64,000 bases of DNA from Rosistilla carotiformis (GCF_007753095.1 NZ_CP036348.1:7107411-7171410); one strand, 5' to 3'; shown: positions 46,922-58,007, counted from the stretch's first letter. Program-made: numbers and translations. The notes: generated by a model not told the origin, from the letters alone.

Positions 46922-47917
46922 CTACATGGCAGCTGCAGAACGTGGTCGCCACAGCGAGACGAGGATCGTGCCGGTGAAGACACATCCAAACGTGTAGGCG
47001 GCTGTGGGGATGGCGGCTTCGGGAAACTGGTCGCCAAAACTGCCGACGGCCAGCATCGTCCCAAGCCCCGCGTTCTGCATCCCAACCTCCAGCGTCAACG
47101 CTCGACGCATCGGTTCGTCCATCCGCGCGAGAGCCCCCGCAGTATAACCACCGACGTAGCCGACGAGGTTCACGACCAACAGCGACGCCAACAGGCTTAG
47201 CGGGATCATGGCCAAGCGGTCGCGGTTGAGTCCCACCACGACGGCAATGATCCAGAGGATGACAAGGTTCGCCAAGATCGAACCGCCCCGTTCGGCGATC
47301 GCTTTGAACCGCGGACTCCAACGCGCCAACGAGAACCCGGCGATCACGGGCAACAAGACGGTCGAAGCGAGCGTGAGCATCATCGACAGCGGTTCGATGC
47401 GAGCTTCCGATTCGCTGATCCCCGCCATCAAGACCAACAACCAAGGGACGGTGATCGGCGAAGCGAGCGTGGCCATCGTCGTCAGGCTGACCGAATAACT
47501 GACGTTGCCGCCAGCGGCCAGGGTCAACACGTTGGATGCCATCGCGCCGGGAACACATCCGACAAGGATCACTCCCAACCGGTAGCCCCCTTCGAGTCCG
47601 CCGAACCGGACGACCGCTAGCGCCGCCAGCGGCATGACCAGACACTGGGTCAGGGTTCCCAAACAGACCTGTGGCAATTGCCGACGCAGCCGACGGACCT
47701 CATCCTCGGGCAACAGACTGCCCAATGCGAACATCGTCGCCGCGATCATCCAAGAGAGCCACGCCTTGGAAGCGACAAATGGATCGATCCCGCCCGAAGG
47801 CCAAAAGTAAGCGATGAACGAGAACCCACACAACATCGGAAACATCCAATGTCGCATCGAAGGATTGGGTTGAGGGCTGGACGAGTCGGACGGCGGGAGA
47901 TTCTGCAGATTTGACAT
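46922..47917 (-). CDS. Bile acid:sodium symporter family (SBF) transporter
   Basis: 331 residues with about nine to ten membrane helices. Characteristic stretches are GCVPGAMASNVLTLAAGGNVSYSVSLTTMATLASPITVP in the first inverted half and EVGMQNAGLGTMLAVG in the second, matching the crossover motifs of SBF/BASS transporters (sodium-coupled organic anion uptake). The substrate in planctomycetes is not known. The protein sits alone on the minus strand, divergent from the DUF1080 gene across 133 bases. Confidence 0.88.
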   Translation of the reverse strand: MSNLQNLPPSDSSSPQPNPSMRHWMFPMLCGFSFIAYFWPSGGIDPFVASKAWLSWMIAATMFALGSLLPEDEVRRLRRQLPQVCLGTLTQCLVMPLAALAVVRFGGLEGGYRLGVILVGCVPGAMASNVLTLAAGGNVSYSVSLTTMATLASPITVPWLLVLMAGISESEARIEPLSMMLTLASTVLLPVIAGFSLARWSPRFKAIAERGGSILANLVILWIIAVVVGLNRDRLAMIPLSLLASLLVVNLVGYVGGYTAGALARMDEPMRRALTLEVGMQNAGLGTMLAVGSFGDQFPEAAIPTAAYTFGCVFTGTILVSLWRPRSAAAM

Positions 47918-48050
47918 CGCCAGAGTCTACCGTTCGCCGCGGCGATTGGACAGCAAACCGGTCGACGGATGATATACTTTGCCAGCAACACCGCCGCGAT
48001 CGCGGAGACCGGACGAACAACAAGACACCTTTCGCAGAAGCCTCTTAATA

Positions 48051-48815
48051 ATGATACGTGCCCTTGCCCTCAGCCTGATCGGATTCGCTCTGCCTCTGGC
48101 GGCCGAAGAGTTTCGCCCCGACCAATCGCAACTGCCGGTCGAACCGCCAGCCGATGCGATCGTTCTGTTTGATGGCGAATCGGAGCCGAAGTTTCGCAGC
48201 ACGCAGGGAACAGCGATCAACTGGCCGATCGAAAACGGCAGCTTGGTTTCGACGGTCTCCCAAGGGGAGCAAGCTGTCCGCTCGAACCACTTGGTCTCGA
48301 CGCTGCACTTCCGCGATGCCGACCTGCACGTGGAATTCCTGATTCCCGAAGGAGGAACCGGGAACAGCGGGATCTACATCCACGGCAACTACGAAGTTCA
48401 GATCATCGACTCCCACGGCAAACAGGAACTGAGCCAACAGGACGCCGGGTCGGTCTACGGATTTTCCAAGCCGCTTGCAAATGCTTGCGGCCCTCGCGAC
48501 CAATGGCAGGTTTACGACATCCGCTACCGCGCCCCGCGACGGGACGACCAAGGGAAGATCACTCAAGAGGGCTCGATCACCGCGTGGCTGAACGGCCAAC
48601 AGGTGCAACACGACTTGCAACTGGGCGAACCGCGATCGAGCTATCATCCCTATCGCTACGGCGCGACTCCCTATTTGAAAGCAATCTGGGAGCGTCAGCT
48701 AAAAACCTCGACCGGGCCCGTCTTCCTGCAAGACCACGACAACGCGGTCCGCTTCCGCAACGTCTGGGTTCGCCCGCTGGATGACAAAGCGTTTATCGAC
48801 ACCAGCGGATCGTGA
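48051..48815 (+). CDS. Secreted DUF1080 (3-keto-disaccharide hydrolase family) protein
   Basis: 254 residues with signal peptide MIRALALSLIGFALPLAAEEF. The DUF1080 jelly-roll shows VLFDGESEPKF, HFRDADLHVEFLIPEGGTGNSGIYIHGNYEVQI, DQWQVYDIRYRAPR, GSITAWLNGQQV and the final GPVFLQDHDNAVRFRNVWVRPL. Some members hydrolyse 3-keto-glycosides; many planctomycete members are uncharacterised. ATG at 48051 chosen for the signal peptide. Divergent from the SBF transporter. Confidence 0.88.
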   Translation: MIRALALSLIGFALPLAAEEFRPDQSQLPVEPPADAIVLFDGESEPKFRSTQGTAINWPIENGSLVSTVSQGEQAVRSNHLVSTLHFRDADLHVEFLIPEGGTGNSGIYIHGNYEVQIIDSHGKQELSQQDAGSVYGFSKPLANACGPRDQWQVYDIRYRAPRRDDQGKITQEGSITAWLNGQQVQHDLQLGEPRSSYHPYRYGATPYLKAIWERQLKTSTGPVFLQDHDNAVRFRNVWVRPLDDKAFIDTSGS

Positions 48816-48976
48816 TCGTTCAGTTTGGCAGGCTCGCGATCACCGCGAAGAGAATCTCCGCAGCGACCTGCGTGAAATGGAAATGCTGTCAAAATCCGCT
48901 CTAGGCCCCACGGCCGGTTTCTTCTTAGAATCACCCCGCGCAGAAGCATTTCCTCACCAAGCGAAATAATTGCACG

Positions 48977-49687
48977 ATGCCGTTGTCTCACTATGTCTAT
49001 TGTATGTGGCCAGGCCTCCCGGAGATCTGGTTTCGCGGACGGATGAGCGGCCTGCCGGCGGCGATCTGTTTTGCGATTGCTATCAATACATTGTTGGTGT
49101 CGCGGTTCATTTATCCCCAGTGGCTCGAACCGTTGATGGTTCGTTCGGTCTGCTGGGCGTTTGTGGGGATCTGGGTGGTGCTGTTCGTGCGAGCGGTTCG
49201 CGGCTTGCCGATGTTGCTAGCACCGCGGCACGCCTCGGGCGAAGAAGACCGATACGACGCCGCCCGGACAGAATTTTTGAAGGGTCGGTGGTTTGAAGCC
49301 GAAGCTTTGTTAGTGCATTGCTTGGAGGTCGACCCGCGGGACGCGCTGTCGCTGCTTTTGCTAGCAAGTGTTTACCGCAAAACGGATCGCTTTGCCGCCG
49401 CCGCCCAGACGCTCGATGCGATGGCAGCACTCGAGACGGGAGACGCGTGGTGGCTCGAGCGAGACATTGAAGAGCGTCGACTGAAGCGAATGGTCGACGA
49501 TTTAGTAGCCGAGGAAGAGGATTCCGAAACCGAGGAGGAATCGGAGCAACCCGCCGAATCCGAGGGAAATGAAGAGGGGGATGCTGCCAAAGCGTCCAGT
49601 TCAGCGAAAGAAAAACGATCCAACGGAATGACTGCCGATGTGGCAGAATCGCCTCAGTTGGAAACCTCTGCAGGGGAGGCGAGCTGA
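48977..49687 (+). CDS. Membrane protein with TPR-like repeat and acidic tail
   Basis: 236 residues. Two membrane helices (about 28-48 and 55-75), then a TPR-like pair of helices (about 90-155; FLKGRWFEAEALLVHCLEVDPRDALSLLLLASVYRKTDRFAAAAQTL), and a strongly acidic Glu-rich tail (about 175-205). No enzymatic motif. Such proteins usually act as scaffolds; partner unknown. It lies upstream of clpC but 357 bases away. Confidence 0.72.
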   Translation: MPLSHYVYCMWPGLPEIWFRGRMSGLPAAICFAIAINTLLVSRFIYPQWLEPLMVRSVCWAFVGIWVVLFVRAVRGLPMLLAPRHASGEEDRYDAARTEFLKGRWFEAEALLVHCLEVDPRDALSLLLLASVYRKTDRFAAAAQTLDAMAALETGDAWWLERDIEERRLKRMVDDLVAEEEDSETEEESEQPAESEGNEEGDAAKASSSAKEKRSNGMTADVAESPQLETSAGEAS

Positions 49688-50044
49688 GTTGGCACGACAG
49701 AACTGGCAGATATGGCAAATCAGTGAATGACGTCCTATCCCCGCTGAGTCAGGAAAACGGTAGAATCGATTTAGCCGGCAACGGATGGTGGCTGGGCCCC
49801 CTGAAGTCGCCAGCTTGGGAGCGAGATCTCGCCCCCGAGCCGTCGCAGCGGCGTATTTTTTGCACAGCTACACGGTATTGCTAAGAAATCGCCAAATCGG
49901 CAGCATGCCCGACGCGGCTCATAATTTATTTAGGATCAATCGCCCGCTGTACGGCGGTCGATTGTTTCAGGAAACGCTTTCAGCAAACGCATCCATGCAA
50001 CGGCTGATCGCACTAAGTGCGACCACGATCCAGAGGGTCCAAGA
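49688..50044. other. Intergenic region upstream of clpC
   Basis: No convincing gene. An alternative frame crossing into clpC (49785-50081) lacks any domain pattern. A perfect palindrome at 50008-50022 lies near its end; the rest is AT-richer around 49919-49935 and may hold the clpC promoter. Confidence 0.45.
50008..50022. promoter_or_regulatory. Perfect 15-bp palindrome upstream of clpC, candidate operator
   Basis: TCGCACT-A-AGTGCGA, 22 bases before the clpC ATG. It is unlike the CtsR heptad repeat or the CIRCE element by sequence. It could be an operator or a hairpin in the 5' leader. Confidence 0.45.
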
Positions 50045-52612
<2,568 letters not shown>

Positions 52613-52675
52613 TGTTTGCGTTGCCACGCGACGCAAACACAACTTGACGATGTCTTCCTGGACCTCTTGAATTGC

Positions 52676-52717
52676 AAACGGCTTGGAGATCGATCACGAT
52701 CTCCAAGCCGTTTTTTT
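52676..52717 (+). terminator. Rho-independent terminator of clpC
   Basis: A perfect 17-pair stem (52676-52692 with 52697-52713), four-base loop ATCA, and a T-run to 52717. Lies 64 bases after the clpC stop. Confidence 0.95.
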
Positions 52718-52749
52718 GTTTTCATGAACGCCGATCGCCCGCCTTGATC

Positions 52750-53184
52750 ATGACCAACCCAACGCCCTCCCCCTTGCGTTCGTTTCGTGTCAACCTGCAC
52801 GGAGGCCACGTAGCCGACGCGCGCGAGAACGAGAACACCGCCGCGTCGGCGACTGTCGGATCCGTTGCTCTTAAACCGCTTGGGGGATCGTTTGAAGACC
52901 TTTGCGATCGCTTGAGCGCTCTCCCTCGAACACACCTAGAACCCGATGGATCATTCGTACACCGAGGTCCTGAACGCCCCATCCATATCGACGGCATGAT
53001 CTACGACGCTAACGGACAGGTTCAATACGTTCAATTGTGGGGCACGGTCGACCAATGCACCTGGCAAAATCTGGTTAGTGTCCTGGCAAATGCGCAGCCG
53101 TGCGAACTCAGCGTTCAAGATCTGCAATCGGGCGAACTACTGGGCCTTGAACGCTTCGAAAGCAATCATTGGAAGATTGGTTAA
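52750..53184 (+). CDS. Hypothetical protein
   Basis: 144 residues starting MTNPTPSPLRSF. The first 60 residues are polar and probably flexible; from about 65 the protein is compact with alternating beta pattern (IHIDGMIYDANGQVQYVQLWGTVD, QWTWQNLVSVLAN-like, ELLGLERF). No known family recognised. No Shine-Dalgarno is visible. The frame extends further upstream through the clpC terminator, which is not a plausible start. Stands alone between clpC and the sigma-54 promoter. Confidence 0.6.
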   Translation: MTNPTPSPLRSFRVNLHGGHVADARENENTAASATVGSVALKPLGGSFEDLCDRLSALPRTHLEPDGSFVHRGPERPIHIDGMIYDANGQVQYVQLWGTVDQCTWQNLVSVLANAQPCELSVQDLQSGELLGLERFESNHWKIG

Positions 53185-53256
53185 ACGGACGGTAACTTTT
53201 TCAACCACGCCCGGAAGTCTTGTCGCGAAACAACACGGCGCACAAACACCCTAAAT

Positions 53257-53281
53257 CAACGCAACAAGGCAATTAGCGTTG
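53257..53281. promoter_or_regulatory. Inverted repeat upstream of sigma-54 promoter, candidate activator site
   Basis: CAACGC (53257-53262) and GCGTTG (53276-53281) with 13 bases between them, about 36 bases upstream of the -24 element. Location suits an enhancer-binding protein site, but arms are short. Confidence 0.35.
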
Positions 53282-53314
53282 TCATTCGCGTAATTCCTCT
53301 CAGTTCTCAGCCCA

Positions 53315-53333
53315 TTGGCACACTGATTGCTTT
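53315..53333 (+). promoter_or_regulatory. Sigma-54 (RpoN) promoter
   Basis: TTGGCACACTGATTGCTTT: -24 GG at 53317-53318 and -12 GC at 53329-53330, exactly ten bases apart, matching TGGCAC-N5-TTGCT. Transcription would start near 53342, giving a leader of about 110 bases to the small protein gene at 53454. Confidence 0.8.
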
Positions 53334-53453
53334 AGGTTGCAACAGATAAAACGATTGATCGAACTCTGACGCTTAAGTGACAGGCAAGGATCTTTCAGCA
53401 TCTGCCAACCGCCTATAGCGTCTGAACAGTTTACCATTCAGGAGGAATCAACC

Positions 53454-53666
53454 ATGACGACAACTACATTGCCAAACAGCCGAACTTCGCGTCTCACCGA
53501 ATCTCAATACGATACAACTCTGTCTGATTTTGAGATTGCTGGCCGCGTTAGCGCGATTCGCTCTACTTGGACGGCCAAGGAACGCGTCGAGCGACATATT
53601 GAAGCCGCCAGGCGATTTGATGCGTTGCTTGAAGCCCTAGAACTGGATGCAACACCCGCTGGCTAG
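53454..53666 (+). CDS. Small 70-residue protein under sigma-54 control
   Basis: 70 residues, Thr/Ser-rich N terminus then an amphipathic helix (about 25-65; LSDFEIAGRVSAIRSTWTAKERVERHIEAARRF). No known domain. A strong AGGAGGAA seven bases before the ATG is unusual here, where most genes lack a clear Shine-Dalgarno. The sigma-54 promoter at 53315 points at it. It is convergent with lexA, whose stop is 128 bases downstream. A role in a stress or nitrogen response is a guess from the promoter. Confidence 0.75.
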   Translation: MTTTTLPNSRTSRLTESQYDTTLSDFEIAGRVSAIRSTWTAKERVERHIEAARRFDALLEALELDATPAG

Positions 53667-53794
53667 CGGCAGCTTGCAGGCTGGCGAAGCCGCTGAGGTC
53701 GTCGATATGCCGACCGATAGAGTCTCTAATCATCGACGCGTGCTATCGCCGCGGGAGCTCTGGAGGTCGGAGTGCACGCAAGAAGAATATCGAT

Positions 53795-54397
53795 TCAGAC
53801 CGAACGGACGACGCCGACGATCACTCCGATTACAGTCGCTTCGTGCACGTAGATCGGATCCATTTCGCGATTCGCAGGTTGCAGGCGAACCCTGCCTTCC
53901 TCGGGATACCAATACTTCAATGTGACATCCCCATGCGGTAACTGAACAACGGTCATTTGTCCAGGTTGTGCATGATCTTGCTTTTGCACAATCACCATGT
54001 CTCCATCGGTGATGTGCGCTTCGACCATGGAATCGCCAGAGACCTCCAACAAGAAGCGGTCTTCACTGTAGAACATGTCGCTGAGATCTTTGCGCTCCGC
54101 CTTCTCGAAGGCAAGCGTGCCATCCCCAGCTGCGACCAACCCCGCCATTGGCATGCTTTTGGCGGAGCGATCGGCGTCATTTGTCAGCTCGATAGCCCTT
54201 GATTTATTTGGGCTGCGACGGATCAAGCCTTTTCGTTCCAGTGCCTTCAGATGACACATCACACCATTTGGCGACTTGATGTCGAAGTGTTCCCCAATCT
54301 CGCGCACTGTAGGACCGTAACCTCGCAACACTATCTTGTCGCGGATCATGTCGTAAACCGTTTGTTGTCGCGTCGTAAGGCGGGTCGAAATAGCCAT
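53795..54397 (-). CDS. lexA: LexA repressor, SOS response regulator
   Basis: 200 residues. N-terminal winged helix (1-70; TTRQQTVYDMIRDKIVLRGYGPTVREIGEHF), linker with the Ala90-Gly91 self-cleavage site in LVAAGDG, and the S24-like protease domain with catalytic S123 in SGDSM and K161 in VTLKYW. RecA-stimulated autocleavage lifts repression of DNA-repair genes. A GAGGGG lies about 6 bases before the ATG. Two symmetric sites lie upstream (54447-54454 and 54475-54490). No other SOS gene is adjacent; dnaE2 is about 31 kb away. Confidence 0.95.
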   Translation of the reverse strand: MAISTRLTTRQQTVYDMIRDKIVLRGYGPTVREIGEHFDIKSPNGVMCHLKALERKGLIRRSPNKSRAIELTNDADRSAKSMPMAGLVAAGDGTLAFEKAERKDLSDMFYSEDRFLLEVSGDSMVEAHITDGDMVIVQKQDHAQPGQMTVVQLPHGDVTLKYWYPEEGRVRLQPANREMDPIYVHEATVIGVIVGVVRSV

Positions 54398-54594
54398 CGT
54401 TCCCCTCGCATACGCAAAGCACAGAGGCTAAGCATGGCGGCATCTTGTGTACACTTGTAAATCCGCTGCTTATCCTATACGCCCGTATAGAAAGCCGCAA
54501 TCTAAAAGCACATGTTTATTGGTGATAATTAAGGAGTCACAGGAGCTAGATGCCCATTATGGAGAGGTGCTAATTTTAACAAAGTGTACTCATG
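54398..54594. other. Region between lexA and the DUF368 gene
   Basis: The 197 bases carry the lexA promoter and the 3' end region of the DUF368 gene, both on the minus strand. Apart from the symmetric sites annotated separately I recognise nothing. No terminator stem is evident for the DUF368 transcript. Confidence 0.4.
54447..54490. promoter_or_regulatory. Two symmetric sites upstream of lexA, candidate LexA boxes
   Basis: 54475-54490 is CTATACG-CC-CGTATAG, a perfect 7+7 inverted repeat. 54447-54454 is GTGTACAC, flanked on the coding strand by two ACAAG words five bases apart. Neither matches the Gram-positive CGAAC-type or E. coli CTGT-N8-ACAG boxes. Planctomycete LexA boxes are not known to me. 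Confidence 0.45.
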
Positions 54595-55578
54595 TCAATC
54601 TTCTACATTTGAAGCGACAGCCGTTTGCTGGGATCGATACAGATGAACAGACAACCACTCCAGGACCAGTACAAGTGTGGCAGCACCAATGCCCAACAAT
54701 AACAACGGCACAATTGGCTGCGACCATTCACTTACCGGCACAAATTCGAAGACGCGATGAGAAAATTTTTCGTTGATCGTTTCGGGAGTCGGCTGCTGAA
54801 GTGGCCAGACTCTTTTCAAACTTCCAACCATCAACCCAAGCAGGCAGGCAAAGGTTACATTCTGATAATGCTCTAGCAGCCACCGTAACACCCTCGAGAA
54901 GGAGGCCAACCCAATCGCACACCCCGTGGCGAATACAACCATCTCGATGAAGCCTTCGAGATCGAGGTCCCCGCGTGGCAACGCTTTAACCAACCCGATC
55001 ACATGGTGATAAACCCCTAGCAGGACAAGCACAAAGGAACCACTGATGCCGGGCAGAATCATCGCGGTGATCGCAATCACACCTGAAAAGAAGAGATAGA
55101 GATAGCCTGGCTCCCCTGCCAACGGCGAAAGCGAACTGATGACGTACCCCACGCTGGTTCCTAGCACCATCGCTCCCCAAGCCGCTGGAGACCAGGAGCG
55201 AATCTGACGAGCCACGATCCAGATACTGGCAATGATCAGCCCCATAAAGACGGCCAAGGTTCCTGGCAACTTATTTTCCAGAAGCCAATGCAGCAGACTT
55301 GCGAGCGAAAGTATCGCGATTCCCACCCCCATCCCCAGGGCAATCAAAAATCGCAAGTCGATATGCGTCACGAGCCGACGCCATTGGCCCGACCTCGCAA
55401 ACGCGAGCGCTCGGCTGTCGAAATGGCTGATTGCCGCGACAAGTCGGTGGTAGTGCCCTAGAATCAGCGCGACCGTCCCCCCGCTGACTCCAGGCACGCT
55501 GTCTGCGGCTCCCATGCAGAACCCCCTGGCAAAATTTATGAGATCACCAGCAATCGATCCTGGGTTACGCGGAATCAT
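54595..55578 (-). CDS. DUF368 protein, polyprenyl-phosphate transporter family (PopT-like)
   Basis: 327 residues, about eight membrane helices. DUF368 hallmarks: GFCMGAADSVPGVSGGTVALILGHY near the start and ILPGISGSFVLVLLGVYHHV in the second half. DUF368 proteins have been assigned as undecaprenyl-phosphate translocases that return the lipid carrier to the inner leaflet. Start ATG at 55578. Divergent from uppP, whose enzyme makes undecaprenyl phosphate from the diphosphate, across 103 bases, which supports the same pathway. Transport here is inferred from family and context. Confidence 0.9.
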   Translation of the reverse strand: MIPRNPGSIAGDLINFARGFCMGAADSVPGVSGGTVALILGHYHRLVAAISHFDSRALAFARSGQWRRLVTHIDLRFLIALGMGVGIAILSLASLLHWLLENKLPGTLAVFMGLIIASIWIVARQIRSWSPAAWGAMVLGTSVGYVISSLSPLAGEPGYLYLFFSGVIAITAMILPGISGSFVLVLLGVYHHVIGLVKALPRGDLDLEGFIEMVVFATGCAIGLASFSRVLRWLLEHYQNVTFACLLGLMVGSLKRVWPLQQPTPETINEKFSHRVFEFVPVSEWSQPIVPLLLLGIGAATLVLVLEWLSVHLYRSQQTAVASNVED

Positions 55579-55681
55579 CGGTCGATAAGCCTTCTAACAG
55601 AGTGGTTTGTGATTTTTCTGTGGTTATACATGCTTCACCGCGCCGACAACGCGAGACACGATCGAAACGGACGAGTCGACG

Positions 55682-56443
55682 ATGTGGGAAATGGTCTTAT
55701 TAGCGGTTGTCCAAGGGATCGCCGAATTTTTGCCGATCAGTTCGTCGGGACATCTGGTGATCTTCGGCGAATTATTGGGAATTACTGAAGAATCCGCCAC
55801 CGTGAACATCGTACTTCACGCCGGTACCCTTGCCTCGATTCTTGTCGTCTATTGGCGACGAATCCTTGATATGTTGACCAGCGACCGCCGAGTCATTCCT
55901 CTTCTGGTCATCGGCACGATCCCCGCTGGCATCACAGGGGTGATTATCAAGACGCAGTTCAAGCACTTGCTGGAAAGTCCGCTGATCGCAGGGTGCATGT
56001 TGCTGGTGACTGGCGCCCTGCTGCTGCTGTTGAAATATCTGCCAACGCGCGATGCAACCTATCAATCCCTGTCCTGGCGGAAGGCGTTTGAGATCGGCAT
56101 CTTTCAGGCTTTCGCCTTGATGCCAGGGATCAGCCGAAGCGGGTCGACCATTGTCGGCGGTCGAATGTTAGGGCTGGGCAATGAAGACGCCGTCACGTTT
56201 TCGTTCCTCCTGGCGATCCCCGCAATTCTTGGCGCGACGGTGCTGGAGATGAAGGATCTCGCGCAATCCGATCTCACCATGGACCGACTGGCACCGCTCA
56301 TCGTCGGCGCCGTGGTCGCATTCCTGGTGGGGATCTTCGCGCTGCGATGGTTGATCGCATGGAGCCGCCGTGGACGACTGCATCTCTTCGCTTGGTGGTG
56401 CATCCCGATGGGCATCGGAACGATCCTCTGGCAGCTGCGTTAA
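55682..56443 (+). CDS. uppP: Undecaprenyl-diphosphatase UppP (BacA)
   Basis: 253 residues, about eight helices. The two BacA signatures are intact: EFLPISSSGHL near residues 15-25 (Glu and Ser/His active-site cluster) and PGISRSGST in the middle. It hydrolyses undecaprenyl diphosphate to the monophosphate outside the membrane, recycling the carrier for peptidoglycan and polysaccharide. Length typical. Divergently arranged with the DUF368 gene. Confidence 0.96.
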   Translation: MWEMVLLAVVQGIAEFLPISSSGHLVIFGELLGITEESATVNIVLHAGTLASILVVYWRRILDMLTSDRRVIPLLVIGTIPAGITGVIIKTQFKHLLESPLIAGCMLLVTGALLLLLKYLPTRDATYQSLSWRKAFEIGIFQAFALMPGISRSGSTIVGGRMLGLGNEDAVTFSFLLAIPAILGATVLEMKDLAQSDLTMDRLAPLIVGAVVAFLVGIFALRWLIAWSRRGRLHLFAWWCIPMGIGTILWQLR

Positions 56444-56479
56444 GACAACTGCCGAACAGGCTATTGAGCCCGCCTAAGC

Positions 56480-57088
56480 CTAACCCGCCGCGGGTAAAAA
56501 CGTCTTCCAACATTCGTACCGCGGATCGACGATCGGCTGAGTCAGCACCGGATTGAACTTGGGCTTGATCGGCGTTGTCAGTAGGTTCATATTCGCCTGC
56601 GACGGCGTCCGCCCACCCTTGCGAGAATTACACCGCAGACAACAACAAACGACATTCTCCCAAGTCGTCTTGCCACCATGGCTGCGTGGCACCACATGAT
56701 CAACACTCAACTGGTTCGACGGTTTATCTTGGCCACAGTATTGGCAACGGTGACTATCGCGAGCAAATAGGTTTTTTCGGTTAAAACGCACCGACTGCAC
56801 CGGCAAGCGATCGAATCGCGTCAAGCGACAAATCCGTGGAACACGAAGATCGAAACCAACCGCTTTGATGTAGTCTTCACCAGGCTGCTTTTCGAGCGAA
56901 GTCAATTGACTCAACTCACACCATGAAGTGAAGTCGTAGCTGGTATATTGTTCATCTTCCAACGTAATGACTTCAGCACACTGGCGATATAACAACGTGA
57001 AGCCCCGTCGCACCGAGACGACTCGGATCGCCATATAAAAGCGATTTAGAATCAGCACACTTGAATCAAGAACTGACGAAGTAGACAT
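56480..57088 (-). CDS. HNH endonuclease-domain protein
   Basis: 202 residues. The C-terminal third has a zinc HNH module: CQYCG (C115, C118), SVDHVVPRSHGG with DH 130-131, N145, and LRCNSRKGGRTP. The first 100 residues (VLILNRFYMAIRVVSVRRGFTLLYRQCAEVI) match the conserved N terminus of the IcmI-like HNH subgroup common in many phyla as standalone chromosomal genes. Start ATG at 57088; the frame stays open to 57235. No restriction or phage genes nearby, so its role is unclear. Confidence 0.85.
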   Translation of the reverse strand: MSTSSVLDSSVLILNRFYMAIRVVSVRRGFTLLYRQCAEVITLEDEQYTSYDFTSWCELSQLTSLEKQPGEDYIKAVGFDLRVPRICRLTRFDRLPVQSVRFNRKNLFARDSHRCQYCGQDKPSNQLSVDHVVPRSHGGKTTWENVVCCCLRCNSRKGGRTPSQANMNLLTTPIKPKFNPVLTQPIVDPRYECWKTFLPAAG

Positions 57089-57461
57089 TCTTTGTATCGT
57101 CCTCCATGCAAACCTGATCCTAGATGAAGGCAAGGTCCGCAAATTGTGGATGTCAGGAATGGTCAGCTTGCAGGGTATGATTAAGTATGTCTTATTGCAG
57201 CGCTGCGATTCCGAACGTCCGGGGCCAATTGTCAAGCATCATTGCCCAGGGGCTGAACAATGACGGGTGTGTCTTCGCACCCATTCTAACCTTTGGTCGA
57301 TTGTGCGACCACCAATTCAGAGTGCTCTGACAGGGTGCCGAATCGGTTTTCAACAAATCTTAAGAAAGTTGAACAGAAGGACCGACCAGCCCCCCGATGG
57401 GTTCGGACCTACGCAAACACAACCGCCTCGAACAACGCAAAAACGCAGAAAGTAGCGACCT
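57089..57461. other. Divergent intergenic region between HNH and DUF456 genes
   Basis: 373 bases, no gene recognised. A minus-strand TTGACA at 57235-57230 could be a -35 of the HNH gene but I find no matching -10. Other structure not seen. Confidence 0.4.
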
Positions 57462-58007
57462 ATGGAAGCCTGGTGGCAATTGATTTGGCCGATTGGATTA
57501 GTTCTTTTGAGTGTGCTGGCCTGGGGCAGCAACTTCGTTACCTTGCCCGGAAACTGGATCGCCGCGGCGCTTGTGATCGCTTACTACCTGCTGGCTCCCG
57601 AACAGCAACGGATCTCGCTAGGCCGCACCGAAGTGATCGCGGCAGTCGGGTTTGCCGTTTTGGGTGAGTTGCTGGAATTTGCCGCCGCGGCACTGGGGGC
57701 AAAGAAAGCTGGCGGCAGCCGGCGGGCGACGATGATGGCCGTGGTCGGTTCGATGATCGGCGCGATGGCAGGTGCACTGCTAGGTTTGCCGATTCCAATC
57801 TTTGGAACAATCGTCGCTGCTCTATTGTTCGGCGCCCTCGGAGCAACCGCCGGCGCGGTGCTGGGGGAATGGATGAGCGGCAAGCAATGGAAGGAGACGA
57901 TTCCCGTCGGTCACGCTGCGTTCTGGGGACGTCTGCTGGGAACGGTTGGGAAAATATGCGCCGGAATAATGATTCTGTTGGTCGTCATCGTTGGCGTTTG
58001 CGTTTGA
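57462..58007 (+). CDS. DUF456 membrane protein
   Basis: 181 residues with two to three N-terminal helices, then a Gly/Ala-rich segment with GSMIGAMAGALLGLPIPIFGTIVAALLFGALGATAGAVLGEW-type glycine-zipper helices and a final helix. This is the DUF456 pattern. Function unknown; glycine zippers suggest membrane oligomers. Confidence 0.85.
   Translation: MEAWWQLIWPIGLVLLSVLAWGSNFVTLPGNWIAAALVIAYYLLAPEQQRISLGRTEVIAAVGFAVLGELLEFAAAALGAKKAGGSRRATMMAVVGSMIGAMAGALLGLPIPIFGTIVAALLFGALGATAGAVLGEWMSGKQWKETIPVGHAAFWGRLLGTVGKICAGIMILLVVIVGVCV

Noticed and set aside
49691-49715. Possible second sigma-54 promoter (TTGGCACG)
   Set aside because: The -24 half is perfect but at the -12 position the bases are CT instead of GC, so the required spacing and dinucleotide fail.
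54398-54446. Gram-positive or E. coli type LexA box
   Set aside because: No CGAAC-N4-GTTCG or CTGT-N8-ACAG match found upstream of lexA; only non-canonical symmetric sites.
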